From: Podarcis raffonei
Taxonomy: Eukaryota > Chordata > Lepidosauria > Squamata > Lacertidae
NCBI RefSeq assembly: GCF_027172205.1
Contig: NC_070604.1
Coordinates: 67,597,023 to 67,661,022 of the forward strand
DNA: 64,000 bases
Reading direction: 5' to 3'
Both the position numbers and the translations under genes were made by a program. The first letter of the stretch is position 1, and each line of letters begins with the position of its first letter. The notes beneath the pieces were generated by a model. That model was given only the letters and a program-made list of their open reading frames with translations, was not told where the DNA came from and did no database searches. Of this stretch, positions 1-14,900 are shown piece after piece.

Positions 1-854
1 AGCTTTGTATTCTTGTTATAAAAAACTGCACCTAGACATTCTGTTGTTGTCCCAATAACCTAGATTTAAGGTGCTATTTAGCTCCTAGCTTTCATATCTG
101 TTTCTAACACTTCTTTCCTATTACTATTGAGGGTTCTCCACTACAGATTTAGCCATGTACCTTAGAGTATGCACCTCTTTAAAAAACAAAAACTGGTCAC
201 AGACCACTTTCTATACTCTCCAAGAGGAAAAGAAGAGGTCCACAGCTAGCAATATCAGAAGCTGTGTAAGCTCACTGCATAGTCCTGTGGATCCCAGATG
301 TTGGAAGCAATCAAGTGGTGGAAGAACCCAGGCTTCAGTGTGCTGCAAAATGAGAAACTTTACCAGATATTTTGAAATGGAATTGTGACTATTTCAGTAC
401 TTCGGCAGCAAAATTAACTTATGCACACCTAGCCCCTACAAATGGCATGGCCTAGCATTAAGCTGGTTTGGTTTCTCATGAGAAGAACATTAAGCCCCTT
501 TTGGAAGTCCCACTGAAGGAAAACCCACCAGCTCCCTTTGCTGCTGCTAGTTAAGGACATGGCAGAAAATCAGTCTGCTTAGGAAGGCAGTTGGCAGGTA
601 AAGGCTTTTAGCTGCTAGACTGCCCTGATGAATCTGTTTCAGTTTTAAGTGTTTTAACATTTATTGTGTTATCTGAGTGTAGGCTGGTGTGCAAGTCTTC
701 CCCTCCAGTTCAAAAAAGAGATCTTTAGGAGAAAGGGATTGAAGGGGATGAGTGCAAGGGTTTCTGGAAACGTTTGTTTGTATCTTGGTACCACCCAAAT
801 GTTCTGGATTCCCAGCTCCCACCAGCCTTACGCAGCAAGGAGAAAGGTCAGAGA
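1..854. other. gene-free flank downstream of PPIL4
   Basis: AT-rich unique sequence. No exon, RNA gene or classifiable repeat was recognised. Short frames on both strands lack splice context and protein resemblance. Confidence 0.5.
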
Positions 855-1110
855 TTATGAAGAAGAGGAGGAGTTTGGATTTGATATCCCGCTTTATCAC
901 TACCCGAAGGAGTCTCAAAGCGGCTAACAATCTCCTTTCCCTTCCTCCCCCACAACAAACACTCTGTGAGGTGAGTGAGGCTGAGAGACTTCAGAGAAGT
1001 GTGACTAGCCCAAGGTTACCCAGTAGCTGCATGTGGAGGAGCGGAGACGCGAACCCAGTTAACTAGATTACGAGTCCACCGCTCTTAACCACTATACCAC
1101 GCTGTCTTGG
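855..1110 (-). repeat. tRNA-derived MIR-like SINE
   Basis: Read on the minus strand, the tRNA-like head has GGTTAAGAGCGGTGGACTCG and an internal promoter B-box-like GGGTTCGCGTC. A conserved core (GGTGACCTTGGG-like) follows, then a tail ending near AAGCGGGATATCAAATCC. This is the layout of the MIR-like/CORE SINEs of squamates. The family name is tentative. A fragment of the palindromic repeat seen elsewhere in this window (TTGTAGTCC..ACATCTGG) follows at about 1110-1150. Confidence 0.6.
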
Positions 1111-1150
1111 TGTTGTAGTCCAAAAACATCTGGAAGACAGAAGGCTAGGG

Positions 1151-2946
1151 AAGTCTGGTCTAGAATGCTAAAAACTGTGCTCTCTCTTTAATAGGTAGGA
1201 TGTCTGCCATGCATGGGAAGCTCACATTGGATGAATAGCTTTCACCTAGAAAGCTTCACTTCTGTAAAGATTTTTTCTACAAAATCACTGGCAGCACATC
1301 TTTACAAAATATAGTATTTCAGGCACAGGGAGCTTGTGCTGGAAAGTTAAAAAGAATGTGGGAGTTTATAAAAGCTACAGCACAATCCCATGCCAGGTTA
1401 CAAAGCAGCAAATCCCACAGTATTCAATGGATCTTCCACTCAAATCAATATAGAATTACAGCCTCTCTTGTCCGGGGGGGGACCCCATATATTCCTAAGC
1501 AAGAATGCATTACTGAGATAACATTTAAAAAACAGCTTAGTTACATCCCAACCTTTGAGAGATCTGCATATACATTACTGGCTTGTTCTTTTAATACATA
1601 ACAGAGGAATACAGAGCATCTAAAAAAGAAACACGTGGCAAAACTAACGTCAGTCCTCCCTACAAGTATTTTATACCTTGGCTTGTGGTTTAATAAGCAT
1701 TTCCTTTCTATGCTGGCTTGGTTTTGCATGCAGCAACAAGTTCTGCTGGCTGTTTCAACTCAGACATTTCTTGTTTGTAACACTGTGTTAGCTTTCTGCA
1801 GTAAAGGGGGGTTAATAACAATATTGAAGGCAGTAGAGAGAAACTAAATAGCCCTACTCTGATTCGTATTTGTAAATTGTACCTGGTGGTTGTTTTTAAC
1901 TTTAATAATTTATAGCATGGTGAAACACAATTGTTTGTGAAATGTTGTTCAAAGCTGAAATTTTCTTGGACTAAGCCAATCACCAGCAGGGCATGACTTG
2001 GTCTCTGTTTTCACTGCTACATCTTCTCAAATGAGATATTGTACCTTCTCTAATTCTGTTGTTGGCTTCTGAAGAAAGGATTCTTTTCTCACACCCTCTA
2101 AAGTGACATACAGAATCTTCAATGCTAGTGTGGAATTTGCTTGTTGCTTGCCTTGCAGTAACTACAAAGTGGAGAGACTTCTTCCTGCAATGAATCTAGA
2201 TCTCTGCATATAGAAAACAGCTTCAGGGAGAAGTGTGTAGGTATTAAAAACAAACAAACAAACAAACAAACAAACAAACAAACAAGCTTCTGAATTATGA
2301 AATGTGTATTGTAAAAGATGGCCTTTTAGTGAAGGCCTCACACAACCAAAGGAATTTTGAGCTACTTTGCACGGGACAAAGTCTCTACTTGGATATCAGT
2401 TCTGTCTAGGAACTGGCTGTACCAACTGTGTATACAGCATGTGTAATTAAGACACGCAACACTACTTCAATACATGTAGCAGGAAGCCCCAACTGGAAGC
2501 AGGTTTCCATGGCAAAATAAAGCCCACTTCTGTCACACATAAAGACACACCCTTCGGTTGCATGCAGTTTCCTATACAGATAAGATAACAAAGTAGGAAA
2601 TTAATTATGAATCGAGTAACTCTTAAGAGCTGACAAAAATAATGTTTTAAGTATGCCCTCTACCATTAACGGCTGACATTACTAAGGTTCCTTTTTGGTG
2701 GATGGTGTCTGTAATAAATCAAATAATGTGGTGGTCTTGTCACCATTCCACCGTAAACTGAAAACAAAATGCTTTAACTCCCCCCCCCAATACAGTCAAA
2801 ATTCTACTAAATTCCACATTATAGGATGTCATCCTATAGAGCCCCAGGATCAAAAGTCAAAAAGGAAGACTGAAGGGTCTTTGGGGAGTGGTTGTAGGTC
2901 TCAATGGTGGAAAAGCACTGGGGGAAGAGTTTTTCTTAATCCTCAT
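1151..2946. other. PPIL4 3' flank, including its 3' UTR
   Basis: This stretch follows the PPIL4 stop (TGA at 2947-2949, minus strand). The 3' UTR must begin here. I found no clear minus-strand AATAAA within the first few hundred bases, so its end is unknown. It also holds the (CAAA)n tract at 2245-2285. Nothing else was recognised. Confidence 0.5.
2245..2285 (+). repeat. (CAAA)n microsatellite
   Basis: About ten perfect tandem copies of CAAA. It is a simple repeat, or possibly the tail of an unrecognised retroposon. Confidence 0.9.
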
Positions 2947-5900
2947 TCATCTGTACTTAGACTTCTCCTTCTCTCTGGGTTTCTTAGGGCTTCTGGCTTT
3001 CCTCTTTTCCTCGTGGTATTTGTCCTTTGACTTTCGGTATCGGTCATCTCTGTCCCAAGACTGGCTACGGCTACGGCTGCGCCGCCTCTCTCGCTTTTCG
3101 TTTTTTCTTTTCTCTTCTTTCTGCCTTCGGTCAAAGTCCTGCTTTAAGAAATGTACAGAGAGTTGTAAGGATTAGAAAGGGGTAGGAATGACACAAATTA
3201 ATTTGAGAAGAGGACACAAGCTTGCAATGACGTAATTCAGAATCAGATGTAAATGCATTCAGAGCTTACAGCATTCTTTTTGGGACTGTGGCAAAAGTTC
3301 AGTTGCATGAACAGCCTTCCTCTCAAACCATCTTTGGATACCACCTATTATCAGCAATGTGTGGCTGAATTAAAGTGGTTGCTTCATTCACCTGGTTTTT
3401 TAACCTTGTAAAGTTAGGTTTCTGCAGCAAGGACCACTTGCTTTAGCAAAAGAATACAGAAACAAAATTTATCATGGGCAATTTTCAAAACTTTAAAACT
3501 CTCCCTTCCTTATACAAGAATGTAGTCTCCGAATAATAATTTCACCATATTTGCTATCTCTACCCCACCCACACGTATTGTCATTAGTAAAATAGATTCA
3601 ACCAACGTAACTTGTATAAATAATGGATGAGGAAAGTATGCATGTTTCACAGGCTTTGTATGCTTACATAAAAGCCCTTCCCTTTCCTTTGCTTCAGTCC
3701 AACAAAAGTGAAAAATCTAAGCCTGATTCCAAAAATTAAGCATGTTTTACAGGATCAAGAAATGTAATATATATCTATTATATTTTGTGACATGTCTGCT
3801 CTGAACTTTTGATGCTGTTGTGCAACACTGTATTATTCAATGCCTTTCCTTTTAAAACAAATGAAGTCTACTACTATTTTATTTAATTTGCTTGGTTTTG
3901 AAAAAGGACATGAAGAGATGGTATCAATAATTCATACAGGAAACATCCAGTAAAAGAAAGCAAGGGTGGAGTTGTTTGAGGCAGGAGACCTTCAGACAGC
4001 TGAGAATGGTGCAGCTGTAGGAGCCAAGATCATGGAAAAAATATATTGGGATATGAGAGCAGAAAGTAAAGTGCTGGAATGGGAAAAGCGGATAAAGCTT
4101 AAACTCGTGGACCAGAAAGCAAAAGGAGAAGAGAAACAGCAGCAAAGAGAAATGTGGCAGCAAAGAACCTTGGGTTAAGTACTTAATTCGTTCTGGAGGT
4201 CCGTTCTTAACCTGAAGCACCACTTTAGCTAATGGGGCCTCCCACTGCCGCCGCGCCGCCAGAACATGATTTCTGTTCTCATCCCGAAGAAAAGTTCTTA
4301 ACCCGAGGTACTATTTCTGGGTTAGTAGAGTCTGTAACCTGAAGGGTATGTAACCCGAGGTACCACTGTATATCTACTGAGTGTTGACTGAAGTGTGATG
4401 AAAACATTCCATGCATATGACCCAATGTTTCCCTGATGCAGCAACACATCATTAAACTGAAAGGACAAGAGCCCAGCACCTTAGACTTTTTGGACCTCTT
4501 CTCATCCTCATCGGTATCATCTGAATGGTGGCGTTTCTTCTTCTTTTTATCAGAGTGCCTGTGACTTGTTTTGCCATCATCCTCTTCCTCCTCCAATACA
4601 AGGTCATATCTTGAGCTAGAGCAGTCTGTTAAGGAAAGCTTGGGAGACAGATATTAGGGTTAGCCAACAAGTTGGCCAACAGAGTTAACACCTTGCAGCA
4701 CTATCAGTCAAAAACATGAGTGAACTGGATCCAGGAGAATAAAATGACAAAGTAAAATGGTCCACTTCAGTGCACCTCTGGATTCATTTCTGGAAGGTCA
4801 AAGCCAGTGAATGCACATTATCATTTTAACTGCATAACAAAAACAAATGCCACCTGCCCCCCCATTTTACAGCTATTCTAAAGCACAATTCAAATGGCAC
4901 AAGTAGGGCACAATAGCTGTCAAAAGACATAGCTGCATAGAGATGATGGTTAGACTCCATGTCACAGCATCTGTAATGGGTTTACTATGTGGTTCAGCCA
5001 GATTGTACAGTAAGACAATTCAGGCAAGCATCATCAAGTCCGAGGGAGGCAGCACTGGCAGGGCAAGTAGAACACACACAGCTCCCACCATATGAAAACA
5101 TGCATTTTTAAAAGTTAACTACTCTGATTCGAACCACAGCCTGAGGATGGAGCTGCTCTGTTTTGAAGCCCACAAAGCTGGAATATGGCCCAATACAGAC
5201 ATTTAGCTGGGGCTATTTTGTTTTGGTCAAGGAGTTGGAAACGCCAATTGAAAAGTGATTTCCACATTTCTAAATTCAACTAAGATTTTAACTAAATAAG
5301 TGAATTAAAATTTTACATGCACAGAGTTACATCGCAAAGGAGTTTACATACAAAAACTACTAGTCTGAGAAACAGTTATTAGAAGTTAAGGTAATAAAAA
5401 TCTATCTACCACAATAAAAGTAAAATGTTTTTGCAATCCCACTGCAAGATTTCAATAAACTAGAAACATATACCATACGTATCCAGGTTGTAGGCTTTTT
5501 ACTCATAAATAGTAAAATAGGAGTTTTTAAAAATAACATACAATTATTTATTTGCAAAGGATACTCTTGCTTTGGCTTCACCTTCTCCTTCAAACTTAAT
5601 TTAGGAGTTTTGTCATGGTCCTTTTCATATTCTTTGAAATCATCCTTCGTATACTTCCCACCTGTTCATAGGAAGAGAGAGAAGCTGCCATTGATCTTGA
5701 ATGCAAGTAAGAAACTCATTAGAGCACGGGTGTCAAACACAAGGCCCGCGGGCCGAATCCGGCCCCCCAGACCTCGTCATGTGGCCCGTGTAGCCGCCGC
5801 CGGCCTTCACCTTTTATTCTCGCTTTTTTTTTTTTTTTTTGACACAAGAAAGCCGCCTCTTCAGCGCATGTGTGGCAGCCTACAAGCTAGAGAACGTCTG

Positions 5901-8900
5901 CCCTCTAGCGGCGCCGGTCGTTCTACACAGGAAACCTCCACTTTACATGCATTCAGGAAACCTCCACTTGTTTTTATTTATGATAATAAAGAGTGGACAC
6001 ATAGTCCTACAGATACAACCGGCCCTTTGAGGGTGACCAAACTGCTGATGCGGCCCCCGATGAATTTGAGTTTGACACCCCTGCATTAGAGATTCCCAGT
6101 ATCAGTTTTGTAACCAGGACAAAAATCACGAGTCACCTCCACACCCCACATTTGGAATTGTCAAAATAATAAATAATATAAAACTTTAAAATGTGGGAGA
6201 GAGGGAAAATTCACTACTTAAATGAGTATCTTTAGCTATGTGCTGCCATCTTATGGTTCAAGGTCACAGAATGCAAATGGCTAAATATTTTGTAGAGTTG
6301 AGGTTCCAAGCTAGCAAGAAGGGACTATTCAGCAAAGAGAGAGAAAGGACACCTAAAATAGTCATTAATGTCTCCCTTTCTTGGTCTACAGATTCTCATG
6401 CACAGCAGAGCATATGTGCAGCTGCGCACCAAAACTCCTCCACATTCTCATCTGCCTAACAGAAGCTCTGAATTTTTGGGCATGTCTGTGATTCTCAGTA
6501 CGAAGAATAAATAGATTTTTAGAAAGGTAGTCAATTCAAAAAGTTTGAGGAACATTCACTTTCAATGCTCATTGACTCCCAGTTTCCCAGCTTCTACTGG
6601 CTGCTACCATTAGGGATCCCACAAGTGGCTCTCCTGATTGTCTGCATATTTGGTGGCTAGCTGACATGGCTAACAGAACTAGGGAGGGGCACCTCTGTTT
6701 GTTCTAACACCTTCCCACCAGCCTGGTATAAGGGAGAGGGTTGGGTTGCCTTGCCCTTATTCTCCACCAGCACAAAATACTATACACTACCCCATCTGAG
6801 AAGCAGGGTATTTATAGGATGTTAACTGGGAAGAGATCACATTTTATGGTTGTTTGGCAATTTCATAACTAGCAAACCTGAACGTGACTGCATCAAAAGC
6901 TAATGTTTGTCTGCTCTCCTAAAGGAGAACTGATGGTTATAATAAAAAAGAGTTATAGATATAATGCATAAAATAAATTACCTTTTCCTTTCCATTTAAT
7001 CTTTGCAACAGACTGGCTAAAATCCACATGTATCCGCCTGTCATCTATTAAAACATTATCCATCTTAAAGTAAGCTTTCTCACAATCTTCTTCCTGGTAC
7101 ACGTTTCAGAGAAATGTAAAGTTAAAATTAGAAAATAACATTTAAAAATAAACCTGCAACGGCACTATATGAATGGAAAAAGGAAATTCCAGTAGCTTAA
7201 AAGTCCATAAAGTCCTCATGCTTTGGATGAGGAACACCAACTGTTGTGCTGGCACAGTGATATTGTGTCATCCATTATTGTAGAGATTTGTTTCAACTTA
7301 AAATGTTTGGTATCAAGTTTGCATAATGAAACCCCAAATGTTTCTACATGGTGGTTATCCAAAAATGCATTAATCTATCTATCTGTATGGTCAAGGAATC
7401 CAAAACCATTTCTGCCACAGCCCTGTGCAACCTACACACCACAACATCACTACACTTCTATGAGGAGAATTTAAGAGAAGCAAATCAAGAGCCTAGTTCT
7501 TCCCATGCATTAAGAACTGTCAAGCCATTTTCAATTTCTTAAATGCATAAACTAAACCAGAAATTGAAAGGAGCACAAGCAATCCCAGGAGGATTGCTTG
7601 TGGATAATCAACTGTGGAATCAGGCACCCAAACAGGATCTGACTTTCTGAAAGTTTAGGGAATATAACATTTACAACTATTAATTCTCTCACGATCCCAG
7701 TGAGACTGGTCACTGTAAACTGTATCTTATGAATGGGGATCTAAAGCTGAGAGGCAGTGACTTCCCAGAAGTCATAGAAATGAACCTACAGCAGAGCTCA
7801 TTTGGATCTTCCCAGATGATCATTATACACTATCCAGGACAGAATTGTTCCAACAGTAAATACTTTCCTCAAACTCACAACAGAAAATTTGTCATTACAG
7901 ATTTTGGGTGTGGGTGAGTTGTGCTGGTGCTTTGAATGTCATAAGCTGCTCCACCTTTGTAATTTTATTAGCAGCATTATAAAACCATTTCATAAGAGAC
8001 AGTTAGAACACACCTTTAGGTTTTACCCTCCTATAAAAATGCTACATAAAATGAACTGTGAGTACAGTTTTTGCGAGGCCACATACCTTTTCAAACTCGA
8101 TGAAAGCATAGCAGAGGGATTCACCTGTCTTCCAATCTCGAATCACTTCACAACTGAAAAATGAGTAAAGCATTTTGTTCTGGAAATCGCAGGACAACGA
8201 CAACAGTGGTATGCTATCAATGGGCTGAAACCTTCCTCAACAAGTCTCCAATAAAGACAGCTCTGTATCTGCTAACATGGACCACTTTTTCCATACTAGC
8301 CATCGCTGTTAGGTCTAAGACCAGAAACAGAGAGCTGCCTCCTACATCACAAATTCTGGATATAGAGTGGCTTCATAAGCAATTGTTGCATCAGAAGACG
8401 CAAAATGCATAAGGATATGTGTTAAAAATGCAGATCTTGAGAAACCCAACATTATGATTTGGATCCAGACATCTTCGTCTGTGAATGGAAGCGCACCTTC
8501 CATTTGCAGGTAGAACTCTGCTCCAGAAGAACCTCCTGCTTTTCTCTCTGGGTGCTCCAACTGGTGGAAGCAGTGAGGAGAGGAGATCTTTCCCAATCTT
8601 CCCTTCCCGCTACAGCCCTCTCCCAAGAGGGTCCCTCATGCAGGAGGCATATGGGGAAGGGAGAATGAGCAAGAATTCCTTGCTCATTCCTTTTGCTTGT
8701 GGGATAATCCAGTTAGCAGAGTTCCACTCTGTCCTAACGAGGCATTGCATAGGTAAAGCCCCTTCTCTGTGCGCATACCTCCCTCCCCACTCTGTCCCAT
8801 AGCCCCTGGGGCACTCTTCTAGGGATCAGACAGCAGCATGCTTGAAAGAGGTAGAATTCAAAAGTGAATTGACAAGAAAAGGAAGGGGGAGAAGAGGAAG

Positions 8901-11900
8901 AAAAAGTGCATCTAGGGGAAAAAGGACTCTTGGGAGGAGAGGGAAAGACGCTGCACAACTTCTTGTGACACCATGTTTCCCCTAACTTTGTTTCTACACA
9001 GGCTGAAGGGGAAGGCAGCCAACAAGCACCTTCCTCCAGCCCTAGTAAAATTCCCGACTCCCACTTACCAGCACCCGCCTCCGCTGTTCCAAGTCTTAAA
9101 AATTTCTAAAATAGCCAATGGTTGAAATAAAACATTTATGACTGAAACAAACCCAGCAGAGCAATCAGTCCCAGAAAGGAAGAGTTTTAAAATTACTTGC
9201 AAACTTTTTGCTTCTTGTGCCGATTTTCAATAATTACCTTTTTATTGGCCCGAATCGGGAAAATATGATTTCAAGGTCTTCGTCTGTTGTCACAGGATTA
9301 AGTTTGCAAACAAACAAGACATTTTCAGGAGGCTTGATGTCTGCATCAGGCAAGTCTCCAACCTGGAATATAAGCGTGATAGGAGAGGAGATTTTAGTCC
9401 CACTTTATACAGAATCTCAGGCAAGTCACATTTAGACATGTTTTGACATGTAATTATTTAACATATACAACCTTTTAAGCATGCATAAAATCCGTCTGAT
9501 TTATCTTTATGTCCCATTGCAAGATCAATTATTAGATTTTTAAAAAATATTGAACCTACATCTAGATTCAACAGACAGTCCTAGTAATCATCATTTCTGA
9601 TGCTGCGATTGCTTTATTTATATTCACAAAAAGCACATGCATATCTGCAAGGCTGACTTTGAGTTAAATAACTGAACATATTTACCATTTCCAAAAGAAT
9701 AGCCTTAGTTTTTGCTTCTTTCTCTGCCAGAATTTCTTCCACTTCATCAACAGACCTTCCTTTGAAGTCATCAATCTCCTCATCAGCTCCTATTCTTCCA
9801 CTCTGTCTTATATTTAAAACAAATAAAAGAAAAACAGCTATTTAACAATATTTAGCCAGTGAGTATATATTGTTGCTTTTTTTTCAATCCATTTGTGACT
9901 CAGTGCATAGCTAAACTGAAACTAACTTTACTGCTTGAACACAAATTGTAAACATACACAGGAAGGCATACAGAAGCACTTTACAATCATTATATAGATG
10001 TGAGTTCAAGCTTAAGAGATTGATTACAGTCCTGTCCACAGTACAGTCATACCTTGGCTCCTGAACAAATCGGCTCCCGAATGATTGAAACCCGGAAGTG
10101 AGTGTTCCGGTTTTTGAACGATTTTCGGAAGCTGAACATCCGGCACGGCTTCCGATTGGCTGCAGGATGCTCCTGCAGCCAGTTGGAAGCCACGCTTTGG
10201 TTTCCGAACGTTTTGTAAGTTGGACAGACCTCCGGAACAGATTCCGTTCGACTTCCAAGGTACGACTGTATTGTGTAGCTTACCCTTTTTGAAATTATAC
10301 ACTCAGCAAAATGTAAGCAGTTAGCACAGGTTTACATATATCACAATAATCTATATTGTGAACCACCAGACACGAACATGCTTGATGACAATTGTAGCAG
10401 TTAATTTGTATTTTTCTCCTTCTGGTATGAGTTACAGGATGACCCTTATTTTTCTCAATTCCACAATGAATGCACCAATTGTTCTCCCCATTTTCTTCAC
10501 CTTTTAAAACCTGGAAGGGGAGGGGTGTAGATGCAGTTCCATTTCTGAATTTCAAGGTAGCAGTGTATTTATAAACCTAAAGTTGCCTGCCATATTAATG
10601 TCTGAAGCACAGGCATGTAAACCTGCGCCTTAGGAGGCATAGCTACATAATGTGGCATGGATAGCACATGTGCCTGTTTGCCTGTGAAGACACTTATCCT
10701 CCTCCTTATCTTTGGTCAGACATATGCCTCCTTTGGAAAATACACAGGTATATCTTTTACATTTCACATATTGCACCTCCATGTTTCTGCAGGCATTGGG
10801 TTGTGTGCAGCCATGCATTCCAAATAAAAATGGAAGATATACCCAGAAATAACAATTTTAATAATCTGTCTGCTTGAAAGTTTCAGCCCTTGAAAATATA
10901 AATTCTTTCACATTGCAAAGTGTTAGCGCCAGTCTAACATAGTTTAATCAGAGATTGATGAATGCCTTTCAGGATAGGCTTTTTTTTATGACATTGCTTA
11001 TTGAATTGGGAGGAAAGAAGCAGGTGGAGGGAGAATATCCTTCTGAGAACCATTCCTCATGCAAGTCAGAGCTCCAAAAAATGCACTCTGCTGAAACTGA
11101 AAAACACACATTACTATTGTCCTTGAAGAGGACTCATTGTCAAGACACAGCTTGATTTTTGTTTCAGTAGTAAACTTTCCATCTCCACCAGTTCAGGTTT
11201 ACTTTTTTCTTTTTGTTTTACTCTTCTTTTTATTTTGCATCTGTTGAATGGGCACCATGATTAAGGACTGAGGGTTTGGGTGCTGGTGGTAAATATTCCT
11301 TGTTTATCTATTTTCTGATCTCCCTCTCCAGTATCAAAAGAAATTAAATAGCAATACTCACATCCAGCTGTTCCTTGGTAGGCTCTGGTGAACGATCTGG
11401 TATTGCCAAACCAGGAGGGTCATCAAATGGATCATCCAGGATCACTGTATGGTTTATCCTAGACAACAATTGCAGTAAAAGCAAAGGATAATTTCATGCA
11501 TATGTGTGCACTGTGGCAACAAATGCATCAGTAAAATACACTCACACACTAACCTCCCAGATGGATAATCAGAATCTGTAAGAAAGTATTTATGTCAAGT
11601 ATGGCACACAGCAAGAAAGGCAATGAACAGAGCATCACTGTATAGTGCAGGGCTCTTGCAGAGTTTCCCAAAAGCATGTGAGCTGGCTTTTGTTGGAGGA
11701 AGGTTCAGATCCTACTGCAGCATATGACTGCAGAGATATTCTCTTGGCTAAAAGAGAAGGCAAATCATATTTGGCCAGTTCATAAGACTGTCGCACTGAA
11801 AGCGCGTCCAAAATAGCCAAGAGCTGATGATCATACAACTGACTGGCAACAATTTCAGAACATACCCCCCCAAAAGTTAAGAAAAATACCATCATGTAAT

Positions 11901-14900
11901 ACACAACTGAGGTCACCTGACAATGAAAAGCTGCATATAAACACATTAAATAAATAATAAAAACATTTATTTTGTGGAATTCACTGCTTCTGAAGATGGT
12001 CACTGTAACTAGTTTGGCTTTGAAAGATGAGTTCATTGAGGATGGGTCTAGGAGGGGTCTAGCAAAAACGTTTGGCATGATAGGCCAAATGGACCCTTCA
12101 GTGTCAGAGGTGGTATACCACTGATCAGAAGGTATTGGGATGCGGCAGTTGGGAACAGGTATTGATTGCTATGTCCTGCATGTGGACCTCTCAAAAGAAC
12201 CTGGCTGACCCCTGAGGGGGATGCTGGACCAGAAAGACCTTTGGGTCTGATCAAGCACGGATTTTCTGATATTTGTAGCCTATAAAAGCAAAAGAGAGTC
12301 AAACCTGATGTCTTGATATGGAACAAAATCCTTGTCAACGAAGGCTTCATTAATTTTCATCAACACATCCATGCCTTCTGTTACTTCACCGAAGACTGTA
12401 TGTACACCATTCAGGTAATCTAAGTTGTCTCCTGTAGTAATAAGAAACTAAAAAAACCCCCACAAAAACTATTTTGAGTTAACTGCATGGTGGAAATCTC
12501 CAGGTACTTTAAGATGTTTCCTTTGAGACTGTTTGCTATCAACAGCAGCTTTCAATATCATCAATCACTGTATATTCTGAACGGGATTAGGAACTAGAGG
12601 CAATATATTGTTTTTTCTGGAGGGCAGGTTCCAGAAGAGAGACTATTGTAATATGTTATGTGTTACATGTGGGACTACCTTTTAAGATGATTTGGAAACT
12701 TCAGCTAGGACAAAATAGAGAAGCCTGCCTGTTAATAAGTGCAGACTGATATTCACATGCATGTTTTGAAACATCTGCACTGGTTGCCGTCCAGTACCAT
12801 TTGGAAATATTGGTTCTCAGTTTTAGGTCCTGACTCTCTCAGGGATCATCAGCTTTGATATTTCCCTCCCCTCCTAAAGATTACACATTTACATTTTATG
12901 CCTTTCCAAACCTAAGAGTGCTAAAGTCATGTAAAAATCTAACACATTTTAAAATTTACATAATTGCCACAAGATTAAGAACTATCTCATCTTGCTTGAC
13001 ACTGTGAACAAGTAAAAGAATGACAATACTGTATAGGAATTTTGTGCATGTGCTTTACTGTGGTTTTAGAGTCAATGCTCTTCTATTTCCACAATGTCAA
13101 TCTATGTAAGTATTAGTTTTGGTTTTTAATGTTGAGGCAAGTCTTGTTAGTAGCTGTTCTTTAAGAACATATCTGTATCATGTGCATGGATTATACCCAA
13201 TCAAGTTGTTATTTTAATTCTTTGTGACATCACTCCTTTCACTTATCCCAAGTTTATTGTAAGACTCTTCCAGTACTGTGGACTGACCTGAGATCCATGC
13301 TGATCACTGCCATTGTTCACCATTGACACTGTACCCCTTTTCTTGTGTTTAATTCTTGGCACTTTTTCTGTTTCAAAAAATCTAGCTTGGTCCCCATACA
13401 ATTTGCTGAAACACACAAAGGTAATATTCAGACAAAAAAACTAAACAAATTTTATAGTCTACTTACATCTTTCCTCCACAAGAATAGAAAATGATCAGTT
13501 ATCGGCGGTGCTTGTAATACTGCTAATTAGTGTTTTAAACTTCATTATAAGGGCCTCAGTCCAACAATCAGTTTAAAATGCTCCAATATGCATGCAAAGC
13601 TCTTCTATTAAGATCATCACTATTTGTTTCAATAGGAGACCAAGATGCAAACATATTCCTTTCAAATGAATAGGGCACATCAAATAATGTAGGAGCTCTC
13701 TGTGCCTAAGAAACTCTTAATTGGGTAACTACACCCACGTTCACAAGCTTTTATAACTGCTGTTAGAAAAACAATACATTTGCCTTGATCCGTCAAGCAT
13801 GCATCTAGTTCCATGTGTTCAAAGGAGTGGTGTGAATCTTGTTGGATTGGCTACGGAGATGAGAAAAATATTCATTTCCATTTTTAAAAGAGTAATGTTC
13901 CATACAAGGGAATCTCCCTTCTTTAGACAGCTGAACACAAAATTTGTCAGCATTACTGGAGGGGGAAAGAACACCTAAGATAGACAGTCCAGATAAGGTC
14001 TATTGGTCTTTCTGCTGGGTTTAATTACCCAATGAATTGTCCATTCCAATGCATGTTTACTTGGGCAAAGGTCCCACAGTGTCCAAAGAGACTCACTTCC
14101 TGGTAAGCATACATAGATTCAAGATCTAAATGAAACTCACCAAAAAATTGATTCACCTCCACGGCCAGTCCCCTGTGGGTCTCCAGTTTGTATGATAAAA
14201 TCTCTCTGAATGAATGCAAAGCACATAATGTTACCTATCACCATAGTTTATTATTATAATTATTTATTAAATTTATATACCACCCCTTATCCAAAGATAA
14301 GGCAGTTTACGAGTTTTAGAAAAATGGGTTTATTAAAATTTACTGCTTGCACTGACGTTTGTATGATGCAGACGGCAAAGCTATTATTTCCAATATACAG
14401 TACAGGGGACGTGAGCTAAGATCTTCTAGATCTAGGTTCAACTCTCTTTATCAATTGTATAGCATAAAATCTTTAAAATGTTTAGTGATTTAAATGTTCA
14501 GCTAAAAAAAATAAAAACCATGACAAATACTAATCAATCATAACAAATACTTACTTGTATATTATGTATAAGGCAGTAATTGTAGTACTTGATTTTGCAG
14601 AGCTTCAGAAAATTCAGGCAAGCTGCAAGAAATTTAAAGCAAATGAACCAGTCTGCATGTTTTGCTTAATAAAAGAAACTTTCACTGTTCCACCATTATA
14701 TGTAAGAACAACAAAATCCACAACACATCAAGGCCTGCAGTAAGAGGCTAGTGGAAACAAACCCTGTGCCAAGGTTGTCACTCTAGTCAACCCTTAACTG
14801 AAATTTCAGAATAAAGAAGTCATCCTGAGTAAAATAACAGTGAAAAGATGATGTTCAGATGTTAAATGGGGTTGCACTCCCTTTAAAGGAGCAGATGTGC

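Noticed and set aside
2245-2285. regular CAAA array as a CRISPR-like or regulatory array
   Set aside because: It is a plain microsatellite with no spacers. CRISPR arrays are not expected in a vertebrate nuclear genome.
3966-4178. 70-residue plus-strand frame rich in K, E and Q
   Set aside because: It is antisense to the PPIL4 intron and partly overlaps the mariner-like element, with no homologue that I recognise.
11635-12350. 147- and 100-residue minus-strand frames
   Set aside because: They overlap a family A repeat and PPIL4 exon 5 in a wrong frame, with no domain.
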